DNA of 64,000 nt from positions 62,001-126,000 of the forward strand of contig NZ_QFLI01000008.1 in NCBI RefSeq assembly GCF_003202155.1. The letters run 5' to 3'. The stretch is from Marinifilum breve. GTDB taxonomy: Bacteria; Bacteroidota; Bacteroidia; Bacteroidales; Marinifilaceae. A program made the translations under genes and the position numbers. The notes below the pieces were generated by a model. It did no database searches. It was not told the DNA's origin and saw nothing but the letters and a program-made list of their open reading frames with translations. Shown here one piece after another: positions 8,691 through 18,573 of this stretch (position 1 is the first letter of the stretch; every line of letters starts with the position of its first letter).

Positions 8691-9497
8691 TTATTGTGGA
8701 TTCCGAACCGAAATTGGCACACTTACCGATAATACTCTTTTGTTTTGATAAGATGTAGATTCTATGGCAACAAGTTTCACATTCTTTATCAACTGTGTTC
8801 CTTTACCAACTTTGAATTTGTACTCTGCAATGCCATTTTTTGATGTCAATTCCCCAAATCCATTAGCATCTGCAGGAAAATATTTTCCTTCTATCAGTTC
8901 CCCTATGTAGTAAACTACTTTTTTTCTACCGTTGCTTAATCTAAATCTTAGAATATACTCACCGGTTGTCTTTACTCTATCAATCTTATCAACAAGAATT
9001 TTGGGAGTAGATTTAAGCTTATTGGATTTGTTGATTTCTTTTAATCCTGTCGAAAGCATATTATTCTTATATACCAACTCGGATTTTAGGTTTCCAGATT
9101 CCCAATATTTCCTCTGGTATCCATCTTTCTTACCAAATTTGTAATCCGTTTCTCTATAAACTTTTCCGCTTTTGTAATACCAAATCACCTTACCATGCTT
9201 TTTTCCATCTTGATAAGGGATATCGTACTGTTTTTCTCCACTTTTGTAAAAGGTATTACTCACACCCACTTTTTTGCCATCCTTAAAAGTAACTATGGAT
9301 TTGATACTTCCATTATCGTACTTGTATTTCTTGACTCCATTTTTAGGTTGCTTGTAAATAACTTCTTTTTCCTTTTTTACTTCTTCTTGCTTTTTTGTTT
9401 CCCGATTAATGGTCTTAATTGAATCAATAGCTGAAACAATTAAATCACATGAGCTAAACATGATAGCCACTAGGGATAAAATAATTATTTTTTTCAT
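8691..9497 (-). CDS. MORN-repeat (YwqK-like) lipoprotein
   Basis: The 268-residue protein begins with a lipoprotein signal (MKKIIILSLVAIMFSSC, lipobox cysteine at 17). A lysine/glutamate-rich linker leads to four to five MORN-type repeats (about 55-150) with the pattern Y-x-[SN]G-x-[IKL]-x5-[FY]-x-[DN]GKK-[HVD]G. A C-terminal beta-rich domain (about 165-268) follows. Families with this repeat are often labelled antitoxin YwqK, but here there is a lipobox and no toxin neighbour, so a role at the cell surface as a repeat scaffold is more likely. Function is unknown. Confidence 0.85.
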   Translation of the reverse strand: MKKIIILSLVAIMFSSCDLIVSAIDSIKTINRETKKQEEVKKEKEVIYKQPKNGVKKYKYDNGSIKSIVTFKDGKKVGVSNTFYKSGEKQYDIPYQDGKKHGKVIWYYKSGKVYRETDYKFGKKDGYQRKYWESGNLKSELVYKNNMLSTGLKEINKSNKLKSTPKILVDKIDRVKTTGEYILRFRLSNGRKKVVYYIGELIEGKYFPADANGFGELTSKNGIAEYKFKVGKGTQLIKNVKLVAIESTSYQNKRVLSVSVPISVRNPQ

Positions 9498-9554
9498 TTA
9501 AATGTTAGTTGGTTAGTTGGCTTCACAAGTTAACTAAAATTATCATAAATAGAA

Positions 9555-12500
9555 CTAAACACTTACAATTTCAGATAATTTTCCATACAATACATATCCT
9601 TCAACATGATTGAAACCTAAAGACTCAACCAATCTTTTATAAACCGTAACTTGTTTTTCGTGAGATTTTAATTTCTTCTTCCCAAACTTGTAATCAATTA
9701 CAATGGCATTTTTTCCTTTTCGAATTACCCTATCAGGACGGTAGACTTCACCGTTCCCTTTTAGGATATCTCTTTCATTCACAACTTCCCAATCTTTAGA
9801 AAACCATTTTGCAACCCGATCATCAGCCAGCAATGTTTTTGCAAACTCCAAGACTTCTTCAGCCTGTTTTTCATCTAACTTCCCTTCAAATTGCAATTGT
9901 GCAACAGCTTGGTCTAAATCTTCTGCATACTCTATTAATTGGAAAAGCTGATGCAAAATATTCCCCCTGCTCACAGGAGAAAAAGATTCCACTGATTCTG
10001 CTTCGGAAAAATCAAAATAATCTGCAGAATGAGATCTTAACTTTAACCTATCATCCAATAATGAAGCTGGATATTCCATCGACTTTTCTTTTGAAGCTGG
10101 GATACTTACATTTTTCTGACTTGGCAAATTCCCCATCTCAAAACATTTATCTTCTTCGTTCCAGAACTCACCAAGAGATACTATTTTGTCGCCATAAAAA
10201 TCAGTTGAAAACACATTTGCCTCTTTAAAAACAAAATGCAGCAGATCAGCTACTGTTTTTAGCTCTTTGTTTTTGTTTATTGGCGAATAGCTAATAAATA
10301 CCTCTTCTGCTCTGGTTTGAGCCACATACAATAAATTCAGATTATCAATATATGACTGCAACTTCTCTTCGAAGTATTCCTGATAATATATCGTTTCGCG
10401 TAACGAACTGCTGTAGCGAACCGGCAATACATCTAAAATATCAAAACCCTCAACTTTAGGCTGGCACCATAAAATATTGGTATGCCGTGTATTATCTAAA
10501 TCCCAATTTGCGAAAGGTAATATTACAGCTTTAAATTCCAAACCTTTAGACTTATGAATTGTCATGATTCGAATGGCATCCTGTTCATCGGATACCGAAA
10601 TTACCTCTTTGTCTTTTCTCTCCTCCCAATATTGCACAAAGGAATTCAAATCTGGAGAATCACTTTTGGTAAAGCCTAAAACCAAATCTTGAAATGCTTC
10701 CAGGAAAGGGTAATCATCCGAGTTTTGATTCAAGCCAAATATCTTAATCAACTTCTCGGTTAAATCGTACAATGGCTGACGTTTTAACTCTCCAATATGA
10801 TCTTGAAATTCCTTTGGAAAAGTGGCATCAAAATTCTCATCGGTAATCACATACAAATCATCAGTACTTGTATTTACAGACTCCTGAACGTACAAACTAT
10901 ATTCCTGCTTTAAGAAACCAATGTTTATTTTATCATCAGGATAAACCAAATAATGAAGAAGGTGAACTAAAAAATTAACCGTAGATGAGTTCTTTAAATA
11001 AAGGGAATCATTGGAAATAACATCGTAATTGATATTCTCCTTTGCATTTTCACTAGCGCGATAAGCCATTAAGGTATCAGCTACCAATCCTCCTTCTTTA
11101 CCATTTCTCACCAAAATTGAAATGTCTCTGGCTTTGTAACCACTAGATTGTAATTCTTCTATTTTCAGAGGTAAATCTTCCAAAACCTGTTCTACCCAAT
11201 CCGATTCATTTTCCTTTTCAAGAAAATGAGCTTTAACATATCCTGATGCTACTTCTCCCTTATCAGGAATATGTTGATATACATCCTGGTATGCACTCAC
11301 AATTTTTTGCTTCTCATCCTCCATTCGATCTGAAATCTCTACAGGAATAGATTCATTGTATTGATTTTGCATGATTTGAGCTCCCAATGCGAAAGTGGCA
11401 TTGTTAAAATCAATCACATTTTTGCTACTTCTCCAATTGTAATTTAAGCTTAAGCCATTCACTCCATAAGCGCTAAAGTCTGTATCCAACTGATTTGCCA
11501 ACAATTTCCAATCACCGTTTCTCCATCGATAAATAGATTGCTTTACATCACCTACTACAAGTGAATGCTGATCTTCAGCCAAAGAGTTTCCAACCAAAGG
11601 CCTGAAATTATCCCACTGCATAGACGATGTATCCTGAAACTCATCAATCATGAAGTGCTTGTACACATTACCAATTTTCTCGTAAATAAAAGGTGAATCA
11701 TTGTTTCCGATAATGTCTCTTAACAACCTACTCGCATCCGATAATAGAAAAATATTTTCCTCTTCAGAGTACTCCCGAACTTTCTTCGAAAGGTCTGTAA
11801 GAATTCCCAAAGTATAAATGTAGCTGAGCGTCTTTTCGGTTGAATTGTACAACATCGATTGCTCATCGTAATAATTCACTACAGCTTTCAGAATATCATT
11901 TAAGCCAGATGAAACAGCTGTTTCAACAGCCATTTTGGTTTCTTTTGCAGCTTTACCTGCAACCCATTTCTTTGGCGTATCAATTGCAGCTCGGGCCCTT
12001 GCACCAGGTTCATACTTTCCGCCCTTTCCCAATCGTTCCAGATAACCTGCCACTCCTGTTTTGCCATATGAAAAATCGGCAACACTTAAAGTGTGACTCT
12101 CCATAATTCTTGTTGCTTCATCACCTTTTGATGCAAAAAATTGTTCAAACTCCTCCTTAATCTCATTCAGGATTTTTCGATAAGAGCTTAGAAACTTTTT
12201 ATCTGATAATTTATCAATCAAACTGTTCGAGAAGTTTTGAAAATCTTCCTTGAACACTTCACTTCCAAGTGTTAATATATCTTGTTTAAAATTCCAAGTT
12301 TTTCCATCCCTGATTTTAGATTCTGCAAAGGAAGAAAGCCAGTTTCTTAATTGCGAATCCTTATCAACATCCTGCAACAAGTGGTCTACAACATCACTCA
12401 ATACTGAGCTCTGATCCAACTCAATATTGTAACCCATTTGCAAGCCAATCTCTCGGGTAAAAGAACGCACAACCTTTTGAAAAAAACTATCAATGGTAGT

Positions 12501-12812
12501 TACTGAGAATCTTGAATAATCATGAAGCATTCGATTCAAAATCTCTTTTGCTCTTCTTCTCAACTCTTCAGAATTAAGCTGATTCGCCTCACACAATTGC
12601 TGTGCATATGGCGACTTTTTTCCGGATGAGATGATATGAATCTCTTTTAAGATTCTCGATTTCATTTCATCGGTAGCCTTATTCGTAAAAGTAACCGCTA
12701 AAATATTCTTATAGCTTAAAGGATCGCTGAAAACAATGCTTAAAAACTCACCAGTAAGTGTATACGTTTTTCCTGAGCCTGCTGAAGCTCTATATATATT
12801 AAGTTGTGACAT
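9555..12812 (-). CDS. UvrD/RecB-type (AddA-like) helicase-nuclease
   Basis: The 1085-residue protein is a superfamily 1A helicase fused to a nuclease. Walker A is ASAGSGKTYTL (about 10-20), motif II is MIDEFQDTSSMQW (about 390), motif III is VVGDVKQSIYRWR, and motif V lies in MTIHKSKGLEFKAVILPF (about 750). The C-terminus carries a PD-(D/E)XK nuclease core, with RPDRVIRKGKNAIVIDYKFG near 1040. This is the layout of AddA/RecB, which resects double-strand breaks for recombination. AddA normally works with AddB, usually an adjacent gene, but neither neighbour here is AddB. The ATG at 12812 puts Walker A right at the N-terminus, as expected. Confidence 0.92.
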   Translation of the reverse strand: MSQLNIYRASAGSGKTYTLTGEFLSIVFSDPLSYKNILAVTFTNKATDEMKSRILKEIHIISSGKKSPYAQQLCEANQLNSEELRRRAKEILNRMLHDYSRFSVTTIDSFFQKVVRSFTREIGLQMGYNIELDQSSVLSDVVDHLLQDVDKDSQLRNWLSSFAESKIRDGKTWNFKQDILTLGSEVFKEDFQNFSNSLIDKLSDKKFLSSYRKILNEIKEEFEQFFASKGDEATRIMESHTLSVADFSYGKTGVAGYLERLGKGGKYEPGARARAAIDTPKKWVAGKAAKETKMAVETAVSSGLNDILKAVVNYYDEQSMLYNSTEKTLSYIYTLGILTDLSKKVREYSEEENIFLLSDASRLLRDIIGNNDSPFIYEKIGNVYKHFMIDEFQDTSSMQWDNFRPLVGNSLAEDQHSLVVGDVKQSIYRWRNGDWKLLANQLDTDFSAYGVNGLSLNYNWRSSKNVIDFNNATFALGAQIMQNQYNESIPVEISDRMEDEKQKIVSAYQDVYQHIPDKGEVASGYVKAHFLEKENESDWVEQVLEDLPLKIEELQSSGYKARDISILVRNGKEGGLVADTLMAYRASENAKENINYDVISNDSLYLKNSSTVNFLVHLLHYLVYPDDKINIGFLKQEYSLYVQESVNTSTDDLYVITDENFDATFPKEFQDHIGELKRQPLYDLTEKLIKIFGLNQNSDDYPFLEAFQDLVLGFTKSDSPDLNSFVQYWEERKDKEVISVSDEQDAIRIMTIHKSKGLEFKAVILPFANWDLDNTRHTNILWCQPKVEGFDILDVLPVRYSSSLRETIYYQEYFEEKLQSYIDNLNLLYVAQTRAEEVFISYSPINKNKELKTVADLLHFVFKEANVFSTDFYGDKIVSLGEFWNEEDKCFEMGNLPSQKNVSIPASKEKSMEYPASLLDDRLKLRSHSADYFDFSEAESVESFSPVSRGNILHQLFQLIEYAEDLDQAVAQLQFEGKLDEKQAEEVLEFAKTLLADDRVAKWFSKDWEVVNERDILKGNGEVYRPDRVIRKGKNAIVIDYKFGKKKLKSHEKQVTVYKRLVESLGFNHVEGYVLYGKLSEIVSV

Positions 12813-13170
12813 TCCAAGTTGATTTAAGCCGAAAATTACAAATAATCTTTTCAGTACAGTTCTTAATAAACCATAAAATTAATATCAGATCCTCTAATAA
12901 TAAAATTCATCTTTTTGATAAATAAATTTTATTAACCTAATATCATGAATAGTTTAATTTTAACTAATCAACTAAAATTAAACAAAATTCTCTACAAGCA
13001 AATAATAGCAAACAATCCTACGAAATTAAGGAACACCTTCGAACCATTAACAATAATTTCAACCTACAAGCTCCCAAAAACACTCCTAACCTTTTGATAT
13101 TGTACTATTAAGCATTTTTAATTAACTTATTGAAAGTTTTATAAAAACATTCACTTTAAACCAAGCAGTT
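12813..13170. other. Divergent intergenic region
   Basis: This 358-bp AT-rich gap separates two divergent genes and must hold both promoters. No clean TAnnTTTG element stands out; on the minus strand a TAATTTTC variant lies near the helicase start. A 50-codon ATG frame starting at 12943 has no recognisable features and is not called. Confidence 0.5.
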
Positions 13171-16100
13171 ATGAAAAATTTTTTTACTCTATTTCTTTGT
13201 CTAATATTTCTAACTGGCTTCAGCTATAGTCAGGAAAAGGAGATTAATTCTGAGGGAAAATACAAAGGAATTATTCGAATTAAATTTGAACAAACTGAAG
13301 ACCGAAAAGTTGAAGCCTTACATCAACTTCTCCAAGAAGCTAAGGATGTTAAGCTCAAACAAAAACCAGAATTTGTTCAAACCAATTTTGAAAGTGTCAA
13401 TAGAGTTAATGAGCAATTTAAGGCTCATAAGATGAAAAGGGTTTATCGTCATGCGGGTAAACACGAAGCTCGACACAAAAAATTTGGTCTACACCTTTGG
13501 TATGAATTAGAATTTAATTCACCAACTCCTGTGAAACAATTAATCGAGTCATATAATAATGTTGCTGAAATTTCCATTGCAGAAGGTGTACATGCAGTGA
13601 AACATGTAGCAATGGATAAAGGAAAAACCATTGCTCCTGCAGCTTTGCCTTCTGGTACAAATGATCCATTGTTTGGAGATCAGTGGCATTACGAAAATAC
13701 TGGTCAAAATAATGGTACTGCCGGAGCTGATATCAGTTTGCTTGAAGCATGGCAAATTGAGACTGGTAATTCTAATGTAATTGTTGCCGTAGAAGATGGT
13801 GGTGTAGATTTTGACCATGCTGATTTGGCTGCAAATATGTGGGTAAATCCAGGTGAAATACCAGGTAATGGAATTGATGATGACAACAATGGTTACGTTG
13901 ATGATATATATGGTTACAACTTTGGTGATGACACTGGTGAAATTTATGTAGGTGACCATGGAACACACGTTGCTGGAACCATTGCAGCGGTTAATAATAA
14001 TGGCATAGGTGTTAGCGGTGTTGCTGGTGGTAGTGGCAATGGCGATGGCGTTAGAATCATGTCATGTAATGTATTTGCCGCATCAACAGGTGGATTTGCA
14101 GAAGCATTTACCTACGCAGCAGATAATGGTGCTGTAATTTCTCAAAATAGTTGGAGTTACCGATATCCATATTACTACGATCAGGCTGTACTTGATGGAA
14201 TCGATTATTTTATTGCCAATGCAGGTGGACCTGACGCGCCAATGGATGGTGGTATTGTTATTTTTTCAGCTGGTAACGACAATTCGCAAAGTAGATATTA
14301 CCCAGCTTACTACGATAAAGTTCTTTCTGTTGCTGCAACAAACAAAAATGATGTAAGATCATACTATTCTAATTATGGGGATTGGGTTGACATTGCAGCT
14401 CCTGGAGGAGAATTGGAAACTACCAATGAAGATCCAACAGCAATTCACAGTACATATCCTAACGATCAATATGGAGTTATGCAAGGAACATCAATGGCTT
14501 GTCCACACGTTTCGGGTGTTGCTGCATTAATCGTTTCGAAATATGCAGGTAATATTACACCTACCGAACTTTGGAATAAACTGGTTGATAACACCGATGA
14601 TATTGACGCATTACAAAGTTCAACCTATGCTGGTAAACTAGGTAGTGGTAGACTAAATGCCTATAAAGCATTAAGCGATGACAACTTGCCATCTGTTCCT
14701 TCGGGCCTAACAGCAACCAATGTAGGCCAAACTTCTTTTACCATTGAATGGAATGCTGTTTCGGGTGCAACTAGCTACGATTTGCAAGTAAGAGAAGAAG
14801 GTGGAAACTGGCAAGATTACAACACTACAGCTACAACTCATGATTACACAGGTGCAACTGCAGGCACAACTTACGAATTCCGTGTCAGAGCTAATAATGA
14901 TGCCGGAGCAAGTGGTTACTCTGCAATTGCAAGTACAACAACCGAAGCTGCACCAACAGCTCCTGACACTCCTGAAAATCTTACAGCATCAGCAATTACC
15001 TACAATTCAATGACCATAAGCTGGGATGCAGTAACAGATGCTGATGACTACGATCTTGATGTTCGTCCACAAGGTGGATCATGGACTACAATTAATCAAG
15101 TTGGGACTTCATATGATTATACTAGTCTTTCAGCTGAGACAACTTACGAATTCCGTGTTAGAGCTAACAATGAAGTAGGATCAAGCGATTATTCTGCAAT
15201 TGCCAGTGCAACTACAGAAGCTGCTCCTACTGCTCCAGATACACCTACCAATCTTACAGCATCTTCAATTACATATAGCTCGATGACAATCAGCTGGGAT
15301 GCGATGCCAGAAACCGATGATTACGATCTGCAGGTAAGAGAACAAGGTGGAAGTTGGACAACCATTAATCAAACGGGAACTTCGTATAATTATACTGGAT
15401 TAACTGGTGAAACAACTTATGAATTCCAAGTTAGAGCCAACAACAGCATTGGTTCAAGTGCATATTCAAACATTGAATCTGCAACTACACTTGAAGCTCC
15501 TACTGCTCCACAAACTCCTATAAACCTAATGGCTTCATCAATTACTTACAATTCCATGACCATAAGCTGGGATGCAGTAACAGATGCTGATGATTACGAT
15601 CTTCAGGTAAGAGAACAAGGTGGAAGTTGGACTACCATTAATCAAACGGGAACTTCGTATAATTATACTGGATTAACAGGAGAAACAACCTATGAATTCC
15701 GAGTTAGAGCTAACAATGAAATAGGTTCAAGTGCATATTCAACTATAGAATCAGCAACAACTCTTGAAGCACCAAGCGCTCCTGGTATTCCACAGAACGT
15801 AATGGCTTCAAACATTACCTATAATTCATTTACAATTAGCTGGGATGCTTTAACTGATGCCGATGATTACGATCTTGATATTAGAATCGCCGGTGGTAGC
15901 TGGACATCTTTCAATACAAGTGCTACAACTTACGATTATACAAATGCTGATGCCTCAACAAACTATGAATTCAGGGTAAGAGGAAATAATGAAGTTGGAT
16001 CTGGTGAATATTCTACAGTCGGAAGCTTGACTACAGATCCTGTTCCAGCTCCAAACACTCCTACCGGATTAAGTGCGTCAAACATCACATCTGGTTCATT

Positions 16101-17052
16101 TACACTTAGCTGGAATTCCATGCAATTTGCCGATAACTATGATATTCAAGTCAGAGAATTAGGTGGCGTGTGGGAATCTTACTCAACAACATCAACAAGC
16201 TTTGATTATACCAGCGCTTTGGCTGAAACCACATACGAATATCAGGTAAGAGCAACCAATTCAACTGGAGATAGCGATTATACTGCTGTACAATCCTTAA
16301 CTACATTGGGAGAATCTCCAACTCCTGAGTATTGCGAATCATACGGTAGAGATACTCGATATGAATACATTGATTTAGTTGAATTTGCTGACATGAGTAA
16401 TCCATCAGGAAATGATGGTGGTTATGGAGACTATACCGGACTAATCGCAAATGTTGCTCCAGGAGGTTCTTATACCTTAAACTTCTCGTTAGCATATACA
16501 AGAAGAACCTACGCGGCCCACTGGAAAATTTACATCGATTTTAATAGAGATGGTAACTTTAGCAATAGAGAATTAGTTGCAACAGGATATACAATCAATT
16601 CAGGCGTATCATCGAAAAATGTAAATATACCTTCTGATGCAGCGCTAGGACATACACGCATGAGAGTAATATTGAAGCACAGAAGAGCTGCAGCAAATGG
16701 TTGTCAAGTTTTCAGCCAGGGTGAAGTTGAAGATTACACGGTAAACATTTCGAATACAGCACCTGCAAGTATTGCTAAAAATTCTTCTTTTGGATTGCCA
16801 TTAAGTGATACTCCTCCTGTTGAAGAACTAAAACTTTATCCTAATCCTGCCAAAGACTATGTGAACCTGTTTATTCAGGGTAACATTCAGTCGAGAGTAA
16901 AAATTAGCTCGATAACTGGCAAGACAATAAAAATTGTTACACTTGACATGGAAAATAACACGCTTGATGTTTCCGATCTTGCTCCAGGAATGTATTTCAT
17001 TTCTATTGAAGATGAAGAAGAAGTAATTACGAAAAAACTACTAAAATTATAA
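13171..17052 (+). CDS. Secreted S8 subtilase with six FN3 repeats, GEVED domain and T9SS sorting domain
   Basis: The 1293-residue precursor begins with a signal peptide (cleaved near residue 20). The subtilase domain (about 165-500) carries the triad Asp209 in VAVEDGGVD, His263 in GDHGTHVAG and Ser441 in GTSMACPHVSG. The Asp motif is DGG instead of the usual D-[ST]-G. Six fibronectin type III repeats of about 87 residues follow (about 510-1035). A GEVED-type domain (about 1050-1185) contains IDFNRDGNF and ends in GEVEDYTV, and the C-terminus (about 1220-1293) is a type IX secretion sorting domain starting LKLYPNPAKD. The protein should be exported through Sec, then secreted or surface-anchored by T9SS. 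Repeats 3 and 4 are nearly identical in DNA, which indicates recent duplication. Confidence 0.95.
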   Translation: MKNFFTLFLCLIFLTGFSYSQEKEINSEGKYKGIIRIKFEQTEDRKVEALHQLLQEAKDVKLKQKPEFVQTNFESVNRVNEQFKAHKMKRVYRHAGKHEARHKKFGLHLWYELEFNSPTPVKQLIESYNNVAEISIAEGVHAVKHVAMDKGKTIAPAALPSGTNDPLFGDQWHYENTGQNNGTAGADISLLEAWQIETGNSNVIVAVEDGGVDFDHADLAANMWVNPGEIPGNGIDDDNNGYVDDIYGYNFGDDTGEIYVGDHGTHVAGTIAAVNNNGIGVSGVAGGSGNGDGVRIMSCNVFAASTGGFAEAFTYAADNGAVISQNSWSYRYPYYYDQAVLDGIDYFIANAGGPDAPMDGGIVIFSAGNDNSQSRYYPAYYDKVLSVAATNKNDVRSYYSNYGDWVDIAAPGGELETTNEDPTAIHSTYPNDQYGVMQGTSMACPHVSGVAALIVSKYAGNITPTELWNKLVDNTDDIDALQSSTYAGKLGSGRLNAYKALSDDNLPSVPSGLTATNVGQTSFTIEWNAVSGATSYDLQVREEGGNWQDYNTTATTHDYTGATAGTTYEFRVRANNDAGASGYSAIASTTTEAAPTAPDTPENLTASAITYNSMTISWDAVTDADDYDLDVRPQGGSWTTINQVGTSYDYTSLSAETTYEFRVRANNEVGSSDYSAIASATTEAAPTAPDTPTNLTASSITYSSMTISWDAMPETDDYDLQVREQGGSWTTINQTGTSYNYTGLTGETTYEFQVRANNSIGSSAYSNIESATTLEAPTAPQTPINLMASSITYNSMTISWDAVTDADDYDLQVREQGGSWTTINQTGTSYNYTGLTGETTYEFRVRANNEIGSSAYSTIESATTLEAPSAPGIPQNVMASNITYNSFTISWDALTDADDYDLDIRIAGGSWTSFNTSATTYDYTNADASTNYEFRVRGNNEVGSGEYSTVGSLTTDPVPAPNTPTGLSASNITSGSFTLSWNSMQFADNYDIQVRELGGVWESYSTTSTSFDYTSALAETTYEYQVRATNSTGDSDYTAVQSLTTLGESPTPEYCESYGRDTRYEYIDLVEFADMSNPSGNDGGYGDYTGLIANVAPGGSYTLNFSLAYTRRTYAAHWKIYIDFNRDGNFSNRELVATGYTINSGVSSKNVNIPSDAALGHTRMRVILKHRRAAANGCQVFSQGEVEDYTVNISNTAPASIAKNSSFGLPLSDTPPVEELKLYPNPAKDYVNLFIQGNIQSRVKISSITGKTIKIVTLDMENNTLDVSDLAPGMYFISIEDEEEVITKKLLKL

Positions 17053-17073
17053 TTTCAAATACTAAATGTAAAG

Positions 17074-17105
17074 GCAGGTGTTTCACACCTGCTTTTCTTT
17101 TTTTA
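17074..17105 (+). terminator. Terminator of the subtilase gene
   Basis: GCAGGTGT (17074-17081) pairs with ACACCTGC (17085-17092), followed by TTTTCTTTTTTT. Confidence 0.75.
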
Positions 17106-17219
17106 AGTGTTACCAATCGCAACTTTTTACCTTACAAAACGTTCCTATAATACAGCCTCTCTCAATATTGATTCAATCAATACTATAAGTGTTCTTTTAA
17201 GCATTAAAACGAATGAACT

Positions 17220-17633
17220 ATGAAACATTTATTATTTATTCTAGTTGCTTTCTTTGCATTGGCGGCTTGCAGTTCATACTCTTCATTCAATCAACCTGAA
17301 ATTGTAAATGATAATACAAGTGAGCTTGCTACAAACGAACTTGCAGATAGTACCGAATACGAATTATTAATTTTAGATATTGGTTTCGAAAATTGGTTTG
17401 TTACACGAAATATGCCAGCAACAGCACGCACCAATAGCTATTATAAAAATTGGAATCACAGGTATGTTACAGAGTGGAATATAAAACACTCACAAGGACA
17501 TCCATATTTCGAGAATCACATTTACTACGATCCTTTCGAGGATTATGGTTTTGATATCAACTACAAGTTGTATCACTACTTTCAGTTTGTTGAAGAAAAA
17601 ACAGGCGTTATTTTAGTGCAAAGAGGAAGATGA
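17220..17633 (+). CDS. DUF6146 family lipoprotein
   Basis: The 137-residue protein starts with a lipoprotein signal (MKHLLFILVAFFALAAC, cysteine 17). The rest matches the DUF6146 pattern: YELLILDIGFENWF near 48-61, then SYYKNWNHRYVTEWN, a FENHIYYDPFEDYGFDIN segment and a conserved C-terminal HYFQFVEEKTGV. These small lipoproteins are common in Bacteroidota and have no known function. It has its own terminator, shared with the convergent DUF3078 gene. The family call is from recognised pattern only. Confidence 0.8.
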   Translation: MKHLLFILVAFFALAACSSYSSFNQPEIVNDNTSELATNELADSTEYELLILDIGFENWFVTRNMPATARTNSYYKNWNHRYVTEWNIKHSQGHPYFENHIYYDPFEDYGFDINYKLYHYFQFVEEKTGVILVQRGR

Positions 17634-17642
17634 GCATAAAAA

Positions 17643-17669
17643 AAGCGGAAGACCATGAATCTTCCGCTT
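17643..17669. terminator. Bidirectional terminator
   Basis: AAGCGGAAG (17643-17651) pairs perfectly with CTTCCGCTT (17661-17669) between two convergent genes. The A run before it gives a T run on the minus strand. Confidence 0.7.
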
Positions 17670-17688
17670 GTAATTTATATTAATTCGG

Positions 17689-18573
17689 TTAAAACTTGTA
17701 AGCCAAACCAACACCGATAATCTCCTTAAATTGAATTCTTGGACCTTTATTAATTCCTTCTTCATTAAAATAATCAACATCATCGTCGTATACTAGTGAA
17801 GTATTAACAGTAGCAGTTAAGAAGCTATTAATTTTCATGTTCAACATTACTTCCCAGGTCACATCAATATTACCAAAGCTCTCCGAGTAATTGGTAAACA
17901 AATCAAGCGTACTTTTTAAGTTTACATTTTCCATGATATCCTTGTTCAAAGACAATTTTGAAAAGGCACCAAACTCACTTCTAAACTTATCTCCTGGATC
18001 AACTCCAAAGGCTCCTTTATCCGAAAGATCATCATCATTTACAACTGTCATCTTTCCGGTTACTGGTGAAATGTATGCCGAGAACACATCACTTGGTTTA
18101 TAATCCATACCGACTGATAAATTCATGTAAGCAGGAGCAAGAAAATTCGAAATTTTCACATCATCTACTCCCTCTTCGCTACTGTAATTGTAACCTTTGG
18201 CAAACTGTGTCTTAAAATCGAAGAGAGCTGTATAGTACCAATGTCCTCCATTTTTATAACCATACTTGGTGCTATATTCAATCTTATCGATACTCTTACG
18301 CACTCCTTCGTCTCCTTGCTTTACCAAACCATATTCCAGGTTCAATTTGTTCTCCCAACTATTTTTTCCTTTGTTGTAATTGGCGAATAAATTTAACTGC
18401 GAGTTTGTTGAAATCGCATTATCACCACCACCAGACCAATTGGTTAAAGATGTTTGCGAAAATGATATCGAAATCATCCCACCTTTTTTCCAGTAAGATG
18501 TATCTTGCTTTTCCTGAGATATTGCAACAAAACATATCATTGCAGCAATAAGTGTTAAACCAAGTTTCTTCAT
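17689..18573 (-). CDS. DUF3078 family outer-membrane protein
   Basis: The 294-residue protein has a signal peptide (to about residue 19) and then the DUF3078 hallmark WKKGGMISISFSQTSLTNWS with GGGDNAIS (about 28-55). The remainder alternates short hydrophobic strands, with many aromatic residues at strand ends, and finishes in IIGVGLAYKF, as in an outer-membrane beta-barrel with a terminal phenylalanine. The family is widespread in Bacteroidota and uncharacterised. It is monocistronic. Confidence 0.88.
   Translation of the reverse strand: MKKLGLTLIAAMICFVAISQEKQDTSYWKKGGMISISFSQTSLTNWSGGGDNAISTNSQLNLFANYNKGKNSWENKLNLEYGLVKQGDEGVRKSIDKIEYSTKYGYKNGGHWYYTALFDFKTQFAKGYNYSSEEGVDDVKISNFLAPAYMNLSVGMDYKPSDVFSAYISPVTGKMTVVNDDDLSDKGAFGVDPGDKFRSEFGAFSKLSLNKDIMENVNLKSTLDLFTNYSESFGNIDVTWEVMLNMKINSFLTATVNTSLVYDDDVDYFNEEGINKGPRIQFKEIIGVGLAYKF

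Noticed and set aside
12943-13098. 50-codon ATG frame in the divergent gap
   Set aside because: Low-complexity composition, no domain, no promoter element placed before it.
13549-13968. 139-codon minus-strand ORF inside the subtilase gene
   Set aside because: Shadow of the catalytic domain reading frame; composition is artefactual (Ile/Thr/Val-rich).
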